NCBI RefSeq assembly: GCF_000264905.1
Contig: NW_006763140.1
Location: 1,374,702-1,438,701 of the forward strand
DNA length: 64,000 nt
Source of the DNA: Stereum hirsutum FP-91666 SS1
Lineage: Eukaryota; Basidiomycota; Agaricomycetes; Russulales; Stereaceae
Direction of reading: 5' to 3'
Part shown: piece by piece, positions 24,071-34,870 of the stretch
Numbering within the stretch: position 1 is the first letter of the stretch
Layout: each line of letters starts with the position of its first letter
Notes under the pieces: generated by a model
Told to the model about the DNA's origin: nothing
What the model saw: the letters and a program-made list of their open reading frames with translations, nothing else
The model's database searches: none
Translations under genes and position numbers: made by a program

Positions 24071-24623
24071 ATGGCTCGCTTTACTTCCACCGCCACACTC
24101 CTCGTCCTTGCCCTTTGCTCGATGGTCGCCGCTTCACCCCTCGAGACGCGTAGCAAGTCGGGTCGCGGTACTTTCTTCGCCGTAGGATTGGGCGCCGTTC
24201 GTTCAGATCCATTGCCTCTGTCGAATAACTTATGAGCTAACGATTCCTAACAGTGTGGCAACACCAACTCTGATTCCGATCATATTGTGGCACTTGCAAC
24301 GGCGGATTATGACAATGGGGCGCATTGCGGCAAGGTTAGTGTCTGCATATAGCAGTCTCGTTCTCAAATGTCAATCGTTGATACTGATATCGTCGTCTCA
24401 GAAAATCAGCATTACCGCAAACGGGAAGACGTCCACCGCGACTGTTGAGGATGAATGCCCAGGGTGCTCTTCCGGTGACCTCGGTACGTCGACTTGTCGT
24501 TTGATAATGACCATGAGCTAATAGTCGACTTGTGATCTCTCTGTAGACATGTCCCCTTCCCTCTTCGACAAATTCGCAAACGAAGACGTCGGTGTCGTCA
24601 AGGTCACATGGAAATACACCTAA
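24071..24623 (+). CDS. small secreted expansin/loosenin-like DPBB protein
   Basis: Four exons, 24071-24196, 24254-24334, 24402-24483 and 24547-24623; 121 aa. Residues 1-21 form a signal peptide (TATLLVLALCSMVAASP). The mature part is a single double-psi beta-barrel of the RlpA/expansin type: RGTFFAVGLGACGNTNSDSD, DNGAHCGKKI, VEDECPGCSSGDLDMSPSLF and an ending VKVTWKYT. The Asp of VEDECPGC and the paired Cys residues are typical. Basidiomycete loosenins with this size loosen cellulose or chitin networks without hydrolysis; that activity is inferred. First intron donor is GTTCGT. The protein would act outside the cell at the plant or fungal wall. Confidence 0.88.
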
Positions 24624-25632
24624 ACGGCCTCCTCTCCTCCCTTCTGTTTGCCACGCTGTTTTCGTCTTGCTTCGCGCCAAGCGACCCCTCATTTCCGCGT
24701 CCTCATTGTTCCCGCCTCCTCGAAAACCTGCTGTATTGGTTGTAGCCTTAACTTATGAGTGGCGTATCGATCAAGTCCTCATACTTATGTTGTATCACCC
24801 ACCCTCCCATCCTGTACTTACACACGAGCCCTCGCCTCGCTGCTCTCCTGTTTCGCTTCCGTCTACGTTCTTTGGTTCGTTGTGGTCCACTGGTTGGATT
24901 GCATAGGGCGTCATCAAGTCAAATTATTAGAGTATAGAATAATTATCACTGTCTTTTTTTTCGGGCTCCATACTTCCCGTTCTGTATTCCATCAAACAAA
25001 GATGAGAGGGACTGAAGCAAGTTGGGTCATAAGTCGGGCCACGGCTTATAGCAAGTAAACTTGAAGCGCAGGATGATTGGAAGGTAGAGTGCTTGCAGGC
25101 TACACGTTCCTCGCTGTCGCCATCAGTAGTTAATACAGGGACTGCGAAGGAATGTTGTCAGTCCGTCGAAGAATAGGTCTATATTAATTATTTGCGCTCG
25201 TTTACAGAACTGAAGACGCCCCATACTTGCGACCCCTAACTGCATCACAAATGCGATAGGCAGCCAACCCTTTTCGCACCCGTAAATGAAGGAAGGAAGT
25301 AAGTTCGGCAGCGCCCGGGGTGTCTGTTTCGAACTCTGCTCCTGCATGCAACCTGCATGCTACCGGACGCGTTTCCCTAAGGTAGGACGTGCATTCAAAC
25401 TCATCATGTCTCAGGTGGAAAGCATATCTAAATCACCAACATCTTGTTTATAGGCCGTTTGGAAGCCATTCACGCTCCCGAACTCGTAGGAATATTGCCG
25501 TAGTACGATTCAACGCACGAACGATCTCTAGTGCAGATATAGCGCGCAATCCCTTCGTACGTCTCATTCAAGCGCCACATAGTACACTGTTATTTTCTCA
25601 ACTTTTATGGGTAGTGTGAACTTGGACTCTTT
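24624..25632. other. intergenic region between the DPBB and F-box genes
   Basis: The left part is probably the 3' UTR of the DPBB gene, and the right part the promoter of the F-box gene. I see no RNA gene or conserved ORF. Confidence 0.5.
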
Positions 25633-26943
25633 ATGGACATCCCCGTCGAGCTCTTAACTGGCATTTTCCAAAATCTTCCGGCGCCCGACCTAGCTGCGCT
25701 GGCTCTCACCTCAACCTCTCTACGAAATATCGTGCAACCACTCCTTTATCGTCATGTCCGAGTTTCCGATGACGCTGCTGCCGAAGAGTTCCATCGTTAT
25801 CGAACCTTTGGGCCGAACTTTGACGCAAGTGTCCCAATCGATGTACCTACCTCCTTCAAATCCTTCTACAGAACCATAATGTCTTTACCCCATCTCGGCT
25901 CCATCGTGCGATCCCTTGAGATCACCGAGGACTACCAAGCGATGTCAGTGGCCGATATTAAAACGCTTCTCCTCGCCATGCCCCGCCTCTCGCGCCTAAC
26001 GCTTCACTGCGGCGAAATCGAAGATATAGAAGAGTGCTCCATTGCCATCAGCCCACACCTGAACGAATTTACCTCGTGTTCTGTTGAGATTGGTGCCTCT
26101 TTCTTTCGCTTCCTGGACTCTCACCCTGAAATCACTACCTGGCGATATGGTGTGATGGTCGATACTCTTCCGCACCTGCACATCCCTGATGTCTCTGTAG
26201 GCGCACTTTCTCGTCTTCGGACATATGAGACCGCCACCCTTCATCCTCCTCTCGAACACATCAGGATGGTATCATGCATGACCAGCCTGACACGTCTCTC
26301 TATCAGGTACAACTGCCTAGGGGATTTTCTCAGTAGGGAAAACCCGGCCGTACTTCGTTCGTTCGAGGACATGTTTTTGCGTTGTGGCACCAACCTTACC
26401 ATCCTCTCACTATATGGCCCATCTCTCAATAACAACGATAGCCCCCTGCCATGGATCCTGAACAAGATCCTTCGTCACACTCCCGTTCTGCGCCACCTGA
26501 ACCTCACCCATGTGCAGCGTACGGGCACCATCCGCACCCAAGTCCAGTACGATCCTATAGAGACCATGGACCCCGACATGTTCAAAGATACATCGCTTCC
26601 TCCGTCGTTGGAGATCCTGACCTGGGAGCTGCGCTTGGTTCCCTTCCCCTGTCCGTTCAAGATAGTGAGAATGTCCGAGATAGACGATCTTTCGGCTGCC
26701 GGTCTCGCGAATGCGAAGCTTCTGTTCAGTATCATTCCGTCGTTGGCCACCCTGGTCTATGCCGAGGAAGATTTATTTCATGTATTTCGTCGAGCACGGG
26801 ATGGAGACGTGACTTATGCCGGGAAGGACACCGTCAGGGAGTGGTATGACCCTTGGTGGGTGCAGGTACAGGGCTACTGGAATCGTATTATAGGGAGTGA
26901 GATATGTTTCATCCACTTGTATATGTGCAACACTCTTTTCTGA
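25633..26943 (+). CDS. F-box protein
   Basis: A single long frame of 436 codons starting MDIPVELLTGIFQNL. The N-terminal F-box (about 1-45) reads PVELLTGIFQNLPAPDLAAL, then TSTSLRNIVQPLLYRHVRV, typical of fungal F-box proteins that recruit substrates to SCF ubiquitin ligases through Skp1. The remainder is leucine-rich and repeat-like (LTRLSIRYNCLGDF, LTILSLYGPSLNNN, LRHLNLTHVQRT). The 3' end is uncertain: GTGAGATATG at 26897 could be a donor, with AG acceptors near 26963 or 26966, changing only the last residues. Target substrate unknown. Confidence 0.82.
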   Translation: MDIPVELLTGIFQNLPAPDLAALALTSTSLRNIVQPLLYRHVRVSDDAAAEEFHRYRTFGPNFDASVPIDVPTSFKSFYRTIMSLPHLGSIVRSLEITEDYQAMSVADIKTLLLAMPRLSRLTLHCGEIEDIEECSIAISPHLNEFTSCSVEIGASFFRFLDSHPEITTWRYGVMVDTLPHLHIPDVSVGALSRLRTYETATLHPPLEHIRMVSCMTSLTRLSIRYNCLGDFLSRENPAVLRSFEDMFLRCGTNLTILSLYGPSLNNNDSPLPWILNKILRHTPVLRHLNLTHVQRTGTIRTQVQYDPIETMDPDMFKDTSLPPSLEILTWELRLVPFPCPFKIVRMSEIDDLSAAGLANAKLLFSIIPSLATLVYAEEDLFHVFRRARDGDVTYAGKDTVREWYDPWWVQVQGYWNRIIGSEICFIHLYMCNTLF

Positions 26944-27360
26944 CGTGGGTGCTTTGATGTAGGCAGTATTTGACTCTCGATACGTCTTGTTTATCTCAGA
27001 CTATGTCGCTGTATGCGTACGGAGGTATGGACGGCTCGCTGTTGTCTATTGACGTCTGTGTTTTACTATGCTTTGCTACGGACAGGAACTGCCTAACAGT
27101 TAAGTTGATGGAAGAGGTAAGTGTTATCTGTGTACTCCCGAGGACCCTAAATAGAACGAGCGGCATAAAAAGCAGTAGCAGCCTGGCCAAAGGCATCTTA
27201 TCCCGCAAATTATGTTGTAATGTGGTGAGTATCTCCTTCGTGCTCAGACCACGAATCCGAGTCATACAAGTTGCAATGACACACATAAAAATCTCTTCTA
27301 CTCGACTCGTCACGCCAAGGCATTCATCTACAGATAGACCCGCAAACTTGAGAGTGATAT

Positions 27361-30076
27361 CTACAATTTCGCCCTGACCGGAGCCTCCGCGAGCTCCTTC
27401 TTTGCCCGTTCTCGAAGTTCTCTTCTGAGTATCTTACCCGCCGCGCTACATCACCAAGTGTCAGCTCAAGTACGGGGCGACGAAGCGTTGAATGGCGATG
27501 GCATGAGGGACAGTACGAAGGTCTGAAACGCACCTCTTTGGCACTGCATCAATGACGACCACTCCGCCCCTCAGATATTTATGCCTCGCAACTCGGCTTT
27601 CGATCCATCGTTGGAGTGAGGAAGTAAACTCTGTTCTTGAGGCAGGGGAAAGCGAGGATCCGGATCTGTGGACGATGTAGGCACTGTTGAGAGAAGGCGA
27701 ATGAGCAAGTTACGAGAAGGATAAGAAAGAGAAAGGCGTACCGCGGCAACTCAGTGGCCTGTTGCTTATCCTCTATGCCGATGACAGCAGCGTCGACGAC
27801 GTCGGGGTGTTGCAAAAGGACGCTTTCGAGTTCTGCAGGTGGTACTGTGTACGATCACGGGCGCCATACAAGTTAGTTCCATCTAGTCACCGAAGTCCTA
27901 GAAATACGCATACCTTGGAAACCCTGCGTTCGAGAAAAGTCAATCAAACAGAAAAACAGTTGAAGCAAGAAAGAAAGGAGTAAAATAGGCTATAAGCACC
28001 TTGTACTTGATCAATTCCTTCATTCGGTCTACGATGGAGTAGTACCCATCCTCGTCAACCACAGCCACGTCACCTGTCTTGAACCATCCCGTCTTCGTGA
28101 TCGCATTGGCGGTGGCTTCTGGGTTGTTGAGATAACCCTATATTCGAATGAGACGCCACTCCATCAGACAACAGTTCAAAGGCGCCGCGTAAGAAAGCAT
28201 GGACAGTAGAAACGAACTTTCATAACATTCGGCCCTCTGAGCCATAGCTCTCCCCTCTCGCCCTTCGGCGCATCTATTCCTTCACCGCTGTTCGCATCAG
28301 AATCCGACACTATCCGCGCTTCGAGGTTGGGCAGAAGGGGGCCGATGGTGCCCATCTTTCGGATGGTGTCTGTTCGAGGGACCAAGTGTGTTACTGGTGA
28401 GGTCTCAGTGAGACCATAGCCTGTGCGGACAAATCAATCAGTATTTAGCACACAGTTGTGAATGATGTGCGAGTGGAATAACAAAGAAGACTGACCCTGT
28501 GCGATATCGACATTAGCCCCAACCTTGCGTAATTTCGCCAATGCGGCCTTCATGAGATCACCGCCCAATGGTGCAGCTCCAGAGCTGAGATAATTCAGTG
28601 ACGAGATGTTGTACTTCTCGACCGCTGGATGGTGGACAAGAGCGAGGAGGATCGGGGGTACTATGAGGCTCGCGGTGACTTTGTAGCGCTCGATGTTGGC
28701 GCAGTACTGTGTTGGGTCGAATTTGGCCATGATTACGGCTGGGACACCGATGTGGAGGGGGTAGAGGAGGAGTTTGACGACACCTGTGGATGCAAGGCGG
28801 GACGGGGAGCGAATGTGGGAGTTAGCGGTGTGAATCCGATAGAAAAATTAGGAAGCGAAGGGAGGGCGTACCGTAGATGTGGTAGTAGGGCAATACAGCC
28901 AAGAGGACATCCTTCTTCGCCTGCAGGCCTGGGAAAGAAGCATCGACCATTGAGATGACGGCGTTCAGGTTTCTGTGTGTTGTCTACCAGAATAAACCGA
29001 CAGCATTGCGTTAACATCGGCATAACTAATCAGGTCATTGAAATAATCCCTACCTCGACACCTTTCGGCTTTCCCGTAGTCCCAGATGAATAACACAAAA
29101 ATGCAGTCTCGTGCGCGTCTTCACCGTCAAACTTCTCTTCTTCCTCCAACTTACCCTTGCCTACGAGATCGCTCAACGTCCAGCCCCATCCATTCTCCTT
29201 CCCCGGAACAACCTCATCCACGCTCTGTACACCTGCTGCCCATTTTTTTGCATTTAAATACGTTGCGGTCGTAGCAGGTGGCGCTTCGCACAATATAATT
29301 CTCCTCTTCGCCTCCGCTGCTTCTAGCCCAGCTAACTTGAACATCTCTAATACGACCGGTACCAGATCCCGAGCGACAAGGATAAGGTGCGCATGTGAGT
29401 CTCTGTATTGGAAGAGGAGCTCATGTGCGGTGTAGGCGCTGTTAGCGAGGGTGGCCCGGCCTCCGGCGGCGATGAGGGAGAGGAGAGCTAATGGGTAGGC
29501 TAGAGAGTTTGGGGTGAAGATGAGGGCCGTTTGGCCGCGGTGAAGGCGAACGTCTGTTCAGATTGGGGCATTAGTTATTTAGGCCGGGAAGGGTATAAAA
29601 AAGGAATGGCGACCAAAAAGGGTGTTGTAGCATGGGACGCGTGTGGCCCATAGACGGACTAAATTGTTGCATGCATATTTCTGTTGGCAGCAATGGATGA
29701 TACCGAGCCATTCAGGAAAAAGAGGAGCTCTGTGAGGATAGGCCTTAGTGTGCCCTGCCATCACTCGGAATCCCGCCACGCTAGTACCTGATATGCAGAA
29801 CGCCACTTGACAGCCAAACTACGCCGGCCGATCCATCACACTGTTGCCATGTTCAGAGACGCATTGCTTACCAGCAGGGAGCACCTCTCGTAGTCCAAAT
29901 GCCATCTGAAGAGTCGTCTCTCTGAGTTCTCCTCGTGACACGACGCGTCCAGTGGGAGCATCAATGAAAGCCGGGAGCGAGGGCTCGAAGTTTGGTTCAT
30001 TCTTCGGGAGGAGGTAAGAGTAGATGGATTTGGACGGGATTTGGACGGGGGGATACGGTGAGGTGTAGATGGTCAT
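27361..30076 (-). CDS. acyl-CoA / 4-coumarate-CoA ligase-like enzyme, peroxisomal
   Basis: Ten exons: 29872-30076, 29054-29553, 28872-28983, 28496-28783, 28218-28420, 28000-28137, 27914-27923, 27742-27844, 27534-27683, 27361-27445; 597 aa. Adenylate-forming (ANL) enzyme that activates a carboxylic acid to its AMP ester and then CoA thioester. Motifs: P-loop [11 protein letters not shown] (about 224-234), [15 protein letters not shown] (about 369), GWFKTGD, the hinge KYKGFQVPPAELE, and the C-terminal catalytic Lys in [12 protein letters not shown]. The prot­ein ends AKL, an accepted peroxisomal PTS1. Exon 7 is only 10 nt (GGTTTCCAAG) and encodes GFQ of the hinge. Intron 1 is 318 nt, by far the longest coding-gene intron here. 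It is divergent from NMO copy 2. Substrate cannot be told. Confidence 0.9.
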
Positions 30077-31523
30077 ATTGAATAATGTGCTCGTAAAGAA
30101 TAGCTGATCCTGCGAGTGTGAGTATAGGATTGGTGGTCTCCTGTGAGGTTGCGGTTACAGATAGACGTAGAGGGTGTGGTACAGAACAAGAGACCAAAGT
30201 TCAAGCTAGAGACCAGATAGGAGATGACGGCGAAGGAGGTCTAAAGTGCGGGGTAGAAGTAACCGGGTACCGGACGAAACCAGGTGAGACGACCTTGTCG
30301 GGCTCGGGCTTGTTCTCGGGGAGAACATTTAGAGTCACCAGTGACCACGGACCACCTGGCAGCCAATTACGGTCGATTCTGTTATAATTTCGTCACCCGA
30401 TGGGACGAAGCGGTCATGAGGATAGTCCCAATAGCAGCAGGTCCATTACTTAGTGACCCAATCTTCCACATACAGGTCACCCACTCTCAGGTTATCAGCG
30501 GCCGTAATGGCCGACATGCGTGGAACATGCGGAATAACTGTGAATGAAGGCAACGAAGCGAGTGTGATCATGAAGAACGGCATCGACGTTTGGATTGTTC
30601 ATGGTGCAGTCTGCGTGCTGGCGGACGAAGGTGGACGGCCCGTTGTAAACCCGTTGTGATTACTTCAACGATTAGGCTTCCGCTTATCTCCGCCTCCTTT
30701 CTCCGTAACTTTGATGTTCGGTGCGGTTAATAGAGCGTTTACGCTGGTCGCTGTCGATGACGACGAAGAACGTTTGTCGAGATCGAAACATCCACCAAGC
30801 GAAGACCGACGTACCATCTGCGCTTGTTTTCCTGCGCACTCCTAGCGGCTTTCAGTACTACTTAGTCGAAGATCGTCCATCATCCACCTCCCTTCGACGC
30901 TCATGGCAAGTCACTTCTTAAACCTTTCCATCTTCCTGTACGTTTTTGTACTATATGTACTCTCCAAAAGACAACACAGTGCCTATGAATACGAGTTCGA
31001 TCTGATGGACACGAAGCCCGAGATTCACAAGAGTACCGTCCTCCACCGTCGCCAAATCAAGATGCCGCTTAGTAGCGCCTGGCCGGTGAACCTCCTCTTG
31101 CAACGGCGTCTTGACCCTTAGTTCCTTTCGGTAAGAACCCTGAGGACACTGTCCCTGAGGCCATACTTATTTCTCTGCGTCAAACCCGAACATCCTCTAT
31201 GTCCAATCTCGGTCTACTAGATGTCGATCCCCTGACCCGTTCGCTGGCCCAAACAGTTTCAATTTCCCAAACTTATCCACAGTGACTATGCCTTTAGGGA
31301 CTACACCATCGATTATATATCTGATGTAGCCCCTGTGCGATTTGCGTCGGTGCTTGGCAGACTGCATCAAGGTAGTATGTTGGCGCCCTGCCCTGGTAGA
31401 CTATAAACTCATCCCCACAATCAGGTCGAGCTGGATATCGACTCCTGAATTGTACATCTCCCGGTTTACTTGAAGCCCCACTCTACTCTCAAGCCCGGTC
31501 AAGGACTGCCGCTCCAATCAAAC
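30077..31523. other. intergenic region between the ligase and NMO copy 2
   Basis: A divergent promoter region of 1.4 kb. ORFs are short and unrecognised. Possible remnants cannot be excluded but nothing is supported. Confidence 0.45.
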
Positions 31524-32957
31524 ATGAGCTTGACGACCCCTTTGACACGTCTTCTCGGTACGTACGTACGTACGTCTATAAGGCTGCTCAATCATTGATT
31601 GCTCACTTGGATTTACAGGCATACGAACGCCCGTAATCTCCGCCCCTATGGCCTTCGCGGCTGGTGGTCTTCTCGCCAGTGAAGTCTCCCTCGCCGGCGG
31701 ATTCGGATTCATGGCGCCAGGTACGTACACATTCACTCCCGAGAGACTGTACGGTTTATTAACGATACTTGCCCGTGCACCACGTAGTACCTGGCCAGGA
31801 TATCTCCCACTGGAAAGAACAACTATCCATCGCAAAGAACGCATTCTCAAAAATGGATGGGCTTCTCCCCATTGGCGCCGGCTTTCTAGGCTGGATCCTC
31901 GACGCCCAGTCTCCAGCTCCAGATCCTGCATCACCACATAAACTCATGAACGAGTTCCTCCAAGCTGCACTCGACGCGCACGTCCGTGCGATCTGGTTTT
32001 CCTTTGGAAATGACCTTAAACGATGGATAGATGTTGTTCGAGAGCATGATCGTGCGGTAGGAAACAACGATGAAAAGAATAATAGGACCTTGATATTCGT
32101 GCAGGTAGGCTCGGTGGAGCAGGCGCGTGTGGCCGTTGAGCAGTGGCGTGTGGATGTTTTAGCGGTACAAGGTACTCTCTTTCCTTGTTGTTGCCACCAC
32201 CACTAGTACAATTCGCAGACGAGTCGCTCATCACGATTATATAGGCATCGAAGCAGGTGGCCACGGTTTCTCCACTGCCCCGCCCCTTCTTACCCTCCTC
32301 GTCTCTGTCATATCGGCCCTCACACACGACCAGCTCATTCTCGTCCCTCTCCTAGCCACAGGCGGCTTAACCACGTCTTCTCAAATCGCAGCCTGTCTGA
32401 CACTCGGTGCCGCCGGTGCAGTCGTAGGCACACGATTCCTGGCCACGCCCGAATCGATCTACCCTCCTGCTTATAAGGATGCTATACTGGCAGCCGGACG
32501 AGGAGACCAAATTGGATCAGCGACGGAACGGTCTTTCAACTTCGATTGGCTGCAGGGGAGAACAACATGGCCCGAGGGTATCGACGGTCGAGCTTTGACT
32601 ATCCCGGCGATCAGAGAGTTGAAAGAGCTTGGTGGCGTAGGCAGTTTGGAGGATTTGAGAGTATTAGCGCCAGGGTCTGAAGATGAACAGAAGTTCGAAC
32701 ATCTGAGACGGAAGTTCCAGGAGGCAGAGAAGAGGGGAGAGAAGGATGCGTCAATCGTGTGGGCGGGATCGGGGGTGGGGCTCGTCAATGATATTAAGCC
32801 GGCGAAGGTGTGTTGTGTTTTACGATTTTATGGCGTACTCAAAGAGAATCTCACAGGCTGAACTCCATTGTGCGATTTGCAGGACATCGTTGAGGAGTTT
32901 CATCGTGGTATTGAGGCTCACCTTCGATTTACAGGATCGAGCATCGTTGGTGCTTGA
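31524..32957 (+). CDS. nitronate monooxygenase, copy 2
   Basis: Five exons, 31524-31557, 31619-31720, 31788-32171, 32245-32807 and 32883-32957; 385 aa. Paralogue of 20848-22333 on the opposite strand; exons 1 and 2 have identical lengths (34 and 102 nt), and all intron phases agree. Motifs: GIRTPVISAPM, GGLLASEVSLAGGFGF, GAGFLGW, GIEAGGHGF, TGGLTTSSQIAACLTLG, GTRFLAT. The first residues MSLTTPLTRLLG match copy 1. Compared with copy 1, the segment after APM changes from GGASGG to AFAAGG, and a Gly-rich/Ser-rich insert of copy 1 is missing. The donor of intron 1 lies within a GTAC tandem repeat. Confidence 0.92.
31558..31575 (+). repeat. GTAC tandem repeat at a splice donor
   Basis: Four GTAC units plus GT begin exactly at the 5' splice site of intron 1 of NMO copy 2, so GTACGT donor-like motifs are repeated three more times at 4-nt steps. 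Using a later one would change the frame. Confidence 0.75.
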
Positions 32958-33303
32958 GTTGCAAGTAATTCCTGGATGAAGAGGACTTCTACAATATCAT
33001 AGGCCGAAGCTATCTGAAGCATATACCGCAAGGTTGATGCTCAGCCATTGGGACGGAGTAATTCGAGGCATTTCGACAATTGGAGGCTTACACAATGTAC
33101 GGATAAAGAGGATAACGATACAAACACTCGACTACTTATACACGGCGTAGAAGCGGAATGGTATATGTAGCATGGGGCCCATCGTGTTGAAGACGAGACG
33201 AAACCGGATCCAAATGAGTATACAGGCAAAGTGACCGAGAGATACGAAGAACAAAGAGGACAAAGGGAACAAAAGCAAAAATCAACGAATGATAAGTAAT
33301 AAA

Positions 33304-34770
33304 TCAGATCAGAACCTCCTCCATATCCGCGTCGTCTTCGTCGTCGGCATCCGGCGGCAAATCCCTGACGAAATCATCCTCAAACACCCTCATCTCCCAT
33401 GCCTTTTTGAAGGCCCCATATAGCCTCCCCGGGACTGTCAAGACAACTTCCTCAAAAACGTCTCTGAATCTTCCATTTCCAACTTCTTCTTCTCCGTGGC
33501 AGACCAAAAGTTCTGCCCAAGCACGGGCACAATCTTCGACATCAAAGCCGTCGTTGACACCAAAGGTACCAAGGACGACGGTGCGGTTGCCTTGAAGCTC
33601 GAACAGGCGAAGAATGCGCCCCATGCGATCCTTCATGATCTGACGGACCTTGACTCGAAGGTCCTGTCCTAAATCCGATGTCTCGGAAGAGGTATGGGTG
33701 GCATTGGACTGAGTGGTGGAGCGAGTGACAGAACGGCATGCATGGACATTGACGGGAACGGCAGAGACGACATTCATGAGGTACGGGGCGACGTACTCTC
33801 CCATAGCCTTGCGATTCTGTCCGTTGACGGCGGGCGGTAGTTCGAGAGACCTTGTGGTCGGGTCGGCGGGAATGGCATCCATCTCGGGGCTGAAGTCTGG
33901 ATCATTGAAGATAAAACGATCTTCGTCATCACGGCGGAAGCCAATGACTGATGGTGTGTAGGCGAGGGTCGAGAGGTAAAAGAAGTCGGAAGGGTGCTGC
34001 CTGATGTGGTGCTTGAAAGAGGCATAGAATGGTTTGGCGGGCTCGGAGGTGAGCGCTGCGATGAGGGAGGAGGAACGACAAATGATGGAGTCAGGTTCAG
34101 AGGCGCCACTAAGGTAAGAACCGCCTGGACGGCGGGGCGATGTCGAGGACAAGACGCCGACGGGGGCGGTCGGTCGATGAATGTATCGACGACGGGCCAC
34201 GGTGAGCGGCGATCGCTTGGTGAACTCTACTCTGGCGGTGGAAGCTCGAGCTGGGAGTGATGTAGCCCAATCATCAAGCGAAGCAACTGGGTAAACGAGG
34301 GTCCCCTGGCTAGATGCTCTGATCTCGCGGGAGATGTCGTGGACAAGATGCCAGGTCGAGGTCGTCTCAGACTGTGATGGTATATCAAGGTCAGCATTTG
34401 AACTCGGTGATAGGCTCAAAGTAGGAACGGGACAACGCCTCGTCTCTACGTACTTCCCATCACCGAGGACAATGGCCGCCGTCTGACGAGCGATGTTGGC
34501 CCATTGGGTCCTCTTCGCTCGGACAGCAGCATGCTGATAAGACTGTTTAGGCCGCCGACGGTACAGTTGCTGGAGTTGCTTCTTGCTAGCAATAGCCCCG
34601 ATGCGGGAAGCCAAAGATTGAGGGAGAGAATCACTATTGGGTGACGGCTTGGTCCTTGGAGCCGGTGATGGAGCCTGTAAGACACTGCTAGACGCGAGTT
34701 TAGAGGACTGGTGAGTACGATGAGAGGATTTCCTGGTTCGTACGCGGTTGCGACTGTTTGTTCGGGCCAT
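33304..34770 (-). CDS. microbial-type PARG-like (DUF2263/TIGR02452) protein
   Basis: One exon, 488 aa. The first ATG in the frame (MARTNSRNRVRTRKSS) lies downstream of a TATAAAG box. The first 100 residues are basic and Ser/Pro-rich. The remainder follows the order of the microbial poly(ADP-ribose) glycohydrolase-like family: WANIARQTAAIVLGDGKYVE (about 128), PGGSYLSGASEPDSII with following CRSSSL (about 265), FFYLSTLAYTPSVIGFRRDD, PYLMNVVSAVPVNVHA, RILRLFELQGNRTVVLGTFG, and WAELL. The C-terminal tail is acidic (PDADDEDDADMEEV). The usual AQEE of the catalytic loop is replaced by EPDS, so hydrolase activity is doubtful. Probably a macrodomain-like protein that binds ADP-ribose or a related nucleotide; family match is by eye. 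Confidence 0.72.
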   Translation of the reverse strand: MARTNSRNRVRTRKSSHRTHQSSKLASSSVLQAPSPAPRTKPSPNSDSLPQSLASRIGAIASKKQLQQLYRRRPKQSYQHAAVRAKRTQWANIARQTAAIVLGDGKYVETRRCPVPTLSLSPSSNADLDIPSQSETTSTWHLVHDISREIRASSQGTLVYPVASLDDWATSLPARASTARVEFTKRSPLTVARRRYIHRPTAPVGVLSSTSPRRPGGSYLSGASEPDSIICRSSSLIAALTSEPAKPFYASFKHHIRQHPSDFFYLSTLAYTPSVIGFRRDDEDRFIFNDPDFSPEMDAIPADPTTRSLELPPAVNGQNRKAMGEYVAPYLMNVVSAVPVNVHACRSVTRSTTQSNATHTSSETSDLGQDLRVKVRQIMKDRMGRILRLFELQGNRTVVLGTFGVNDGFDVEDCARAWAELLVCHGEEEVGNGRFRDVFEEVVLTVPGRLYGAFKKAWEMRVFEDDFVRDLPPDADDEDDADMEEVLI

Positions 34771-34863
34771 TGTGACAGCGCTGGATGTTGGAGCTTGAGC
34801 AAACTTGAGATTGCGTTGAGGGTGATGGCGTGGTGGTGGGGGGACACAGAGCTGCACATCGCG

Positions 34864-34870
34864 CTTTATA
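34864..34870 (-). promoter_or_regulatory. TATA box of the PARG-like gene
   Basis: The minus strand reads TATAAAG about 95 nt upstream of the chosen ATG at 34770. This supports that start over further-upstream non-ATG codons in the same frame. Confidence 0.5.

Noticed and set aside
20848..32957. secondary-metabolite gene cluster
   Set aside because: No polyketide synthase, NRPS, terpene cyclase or pathway regulator; an acyl-CoA ligase and NMOs alone do not support it.
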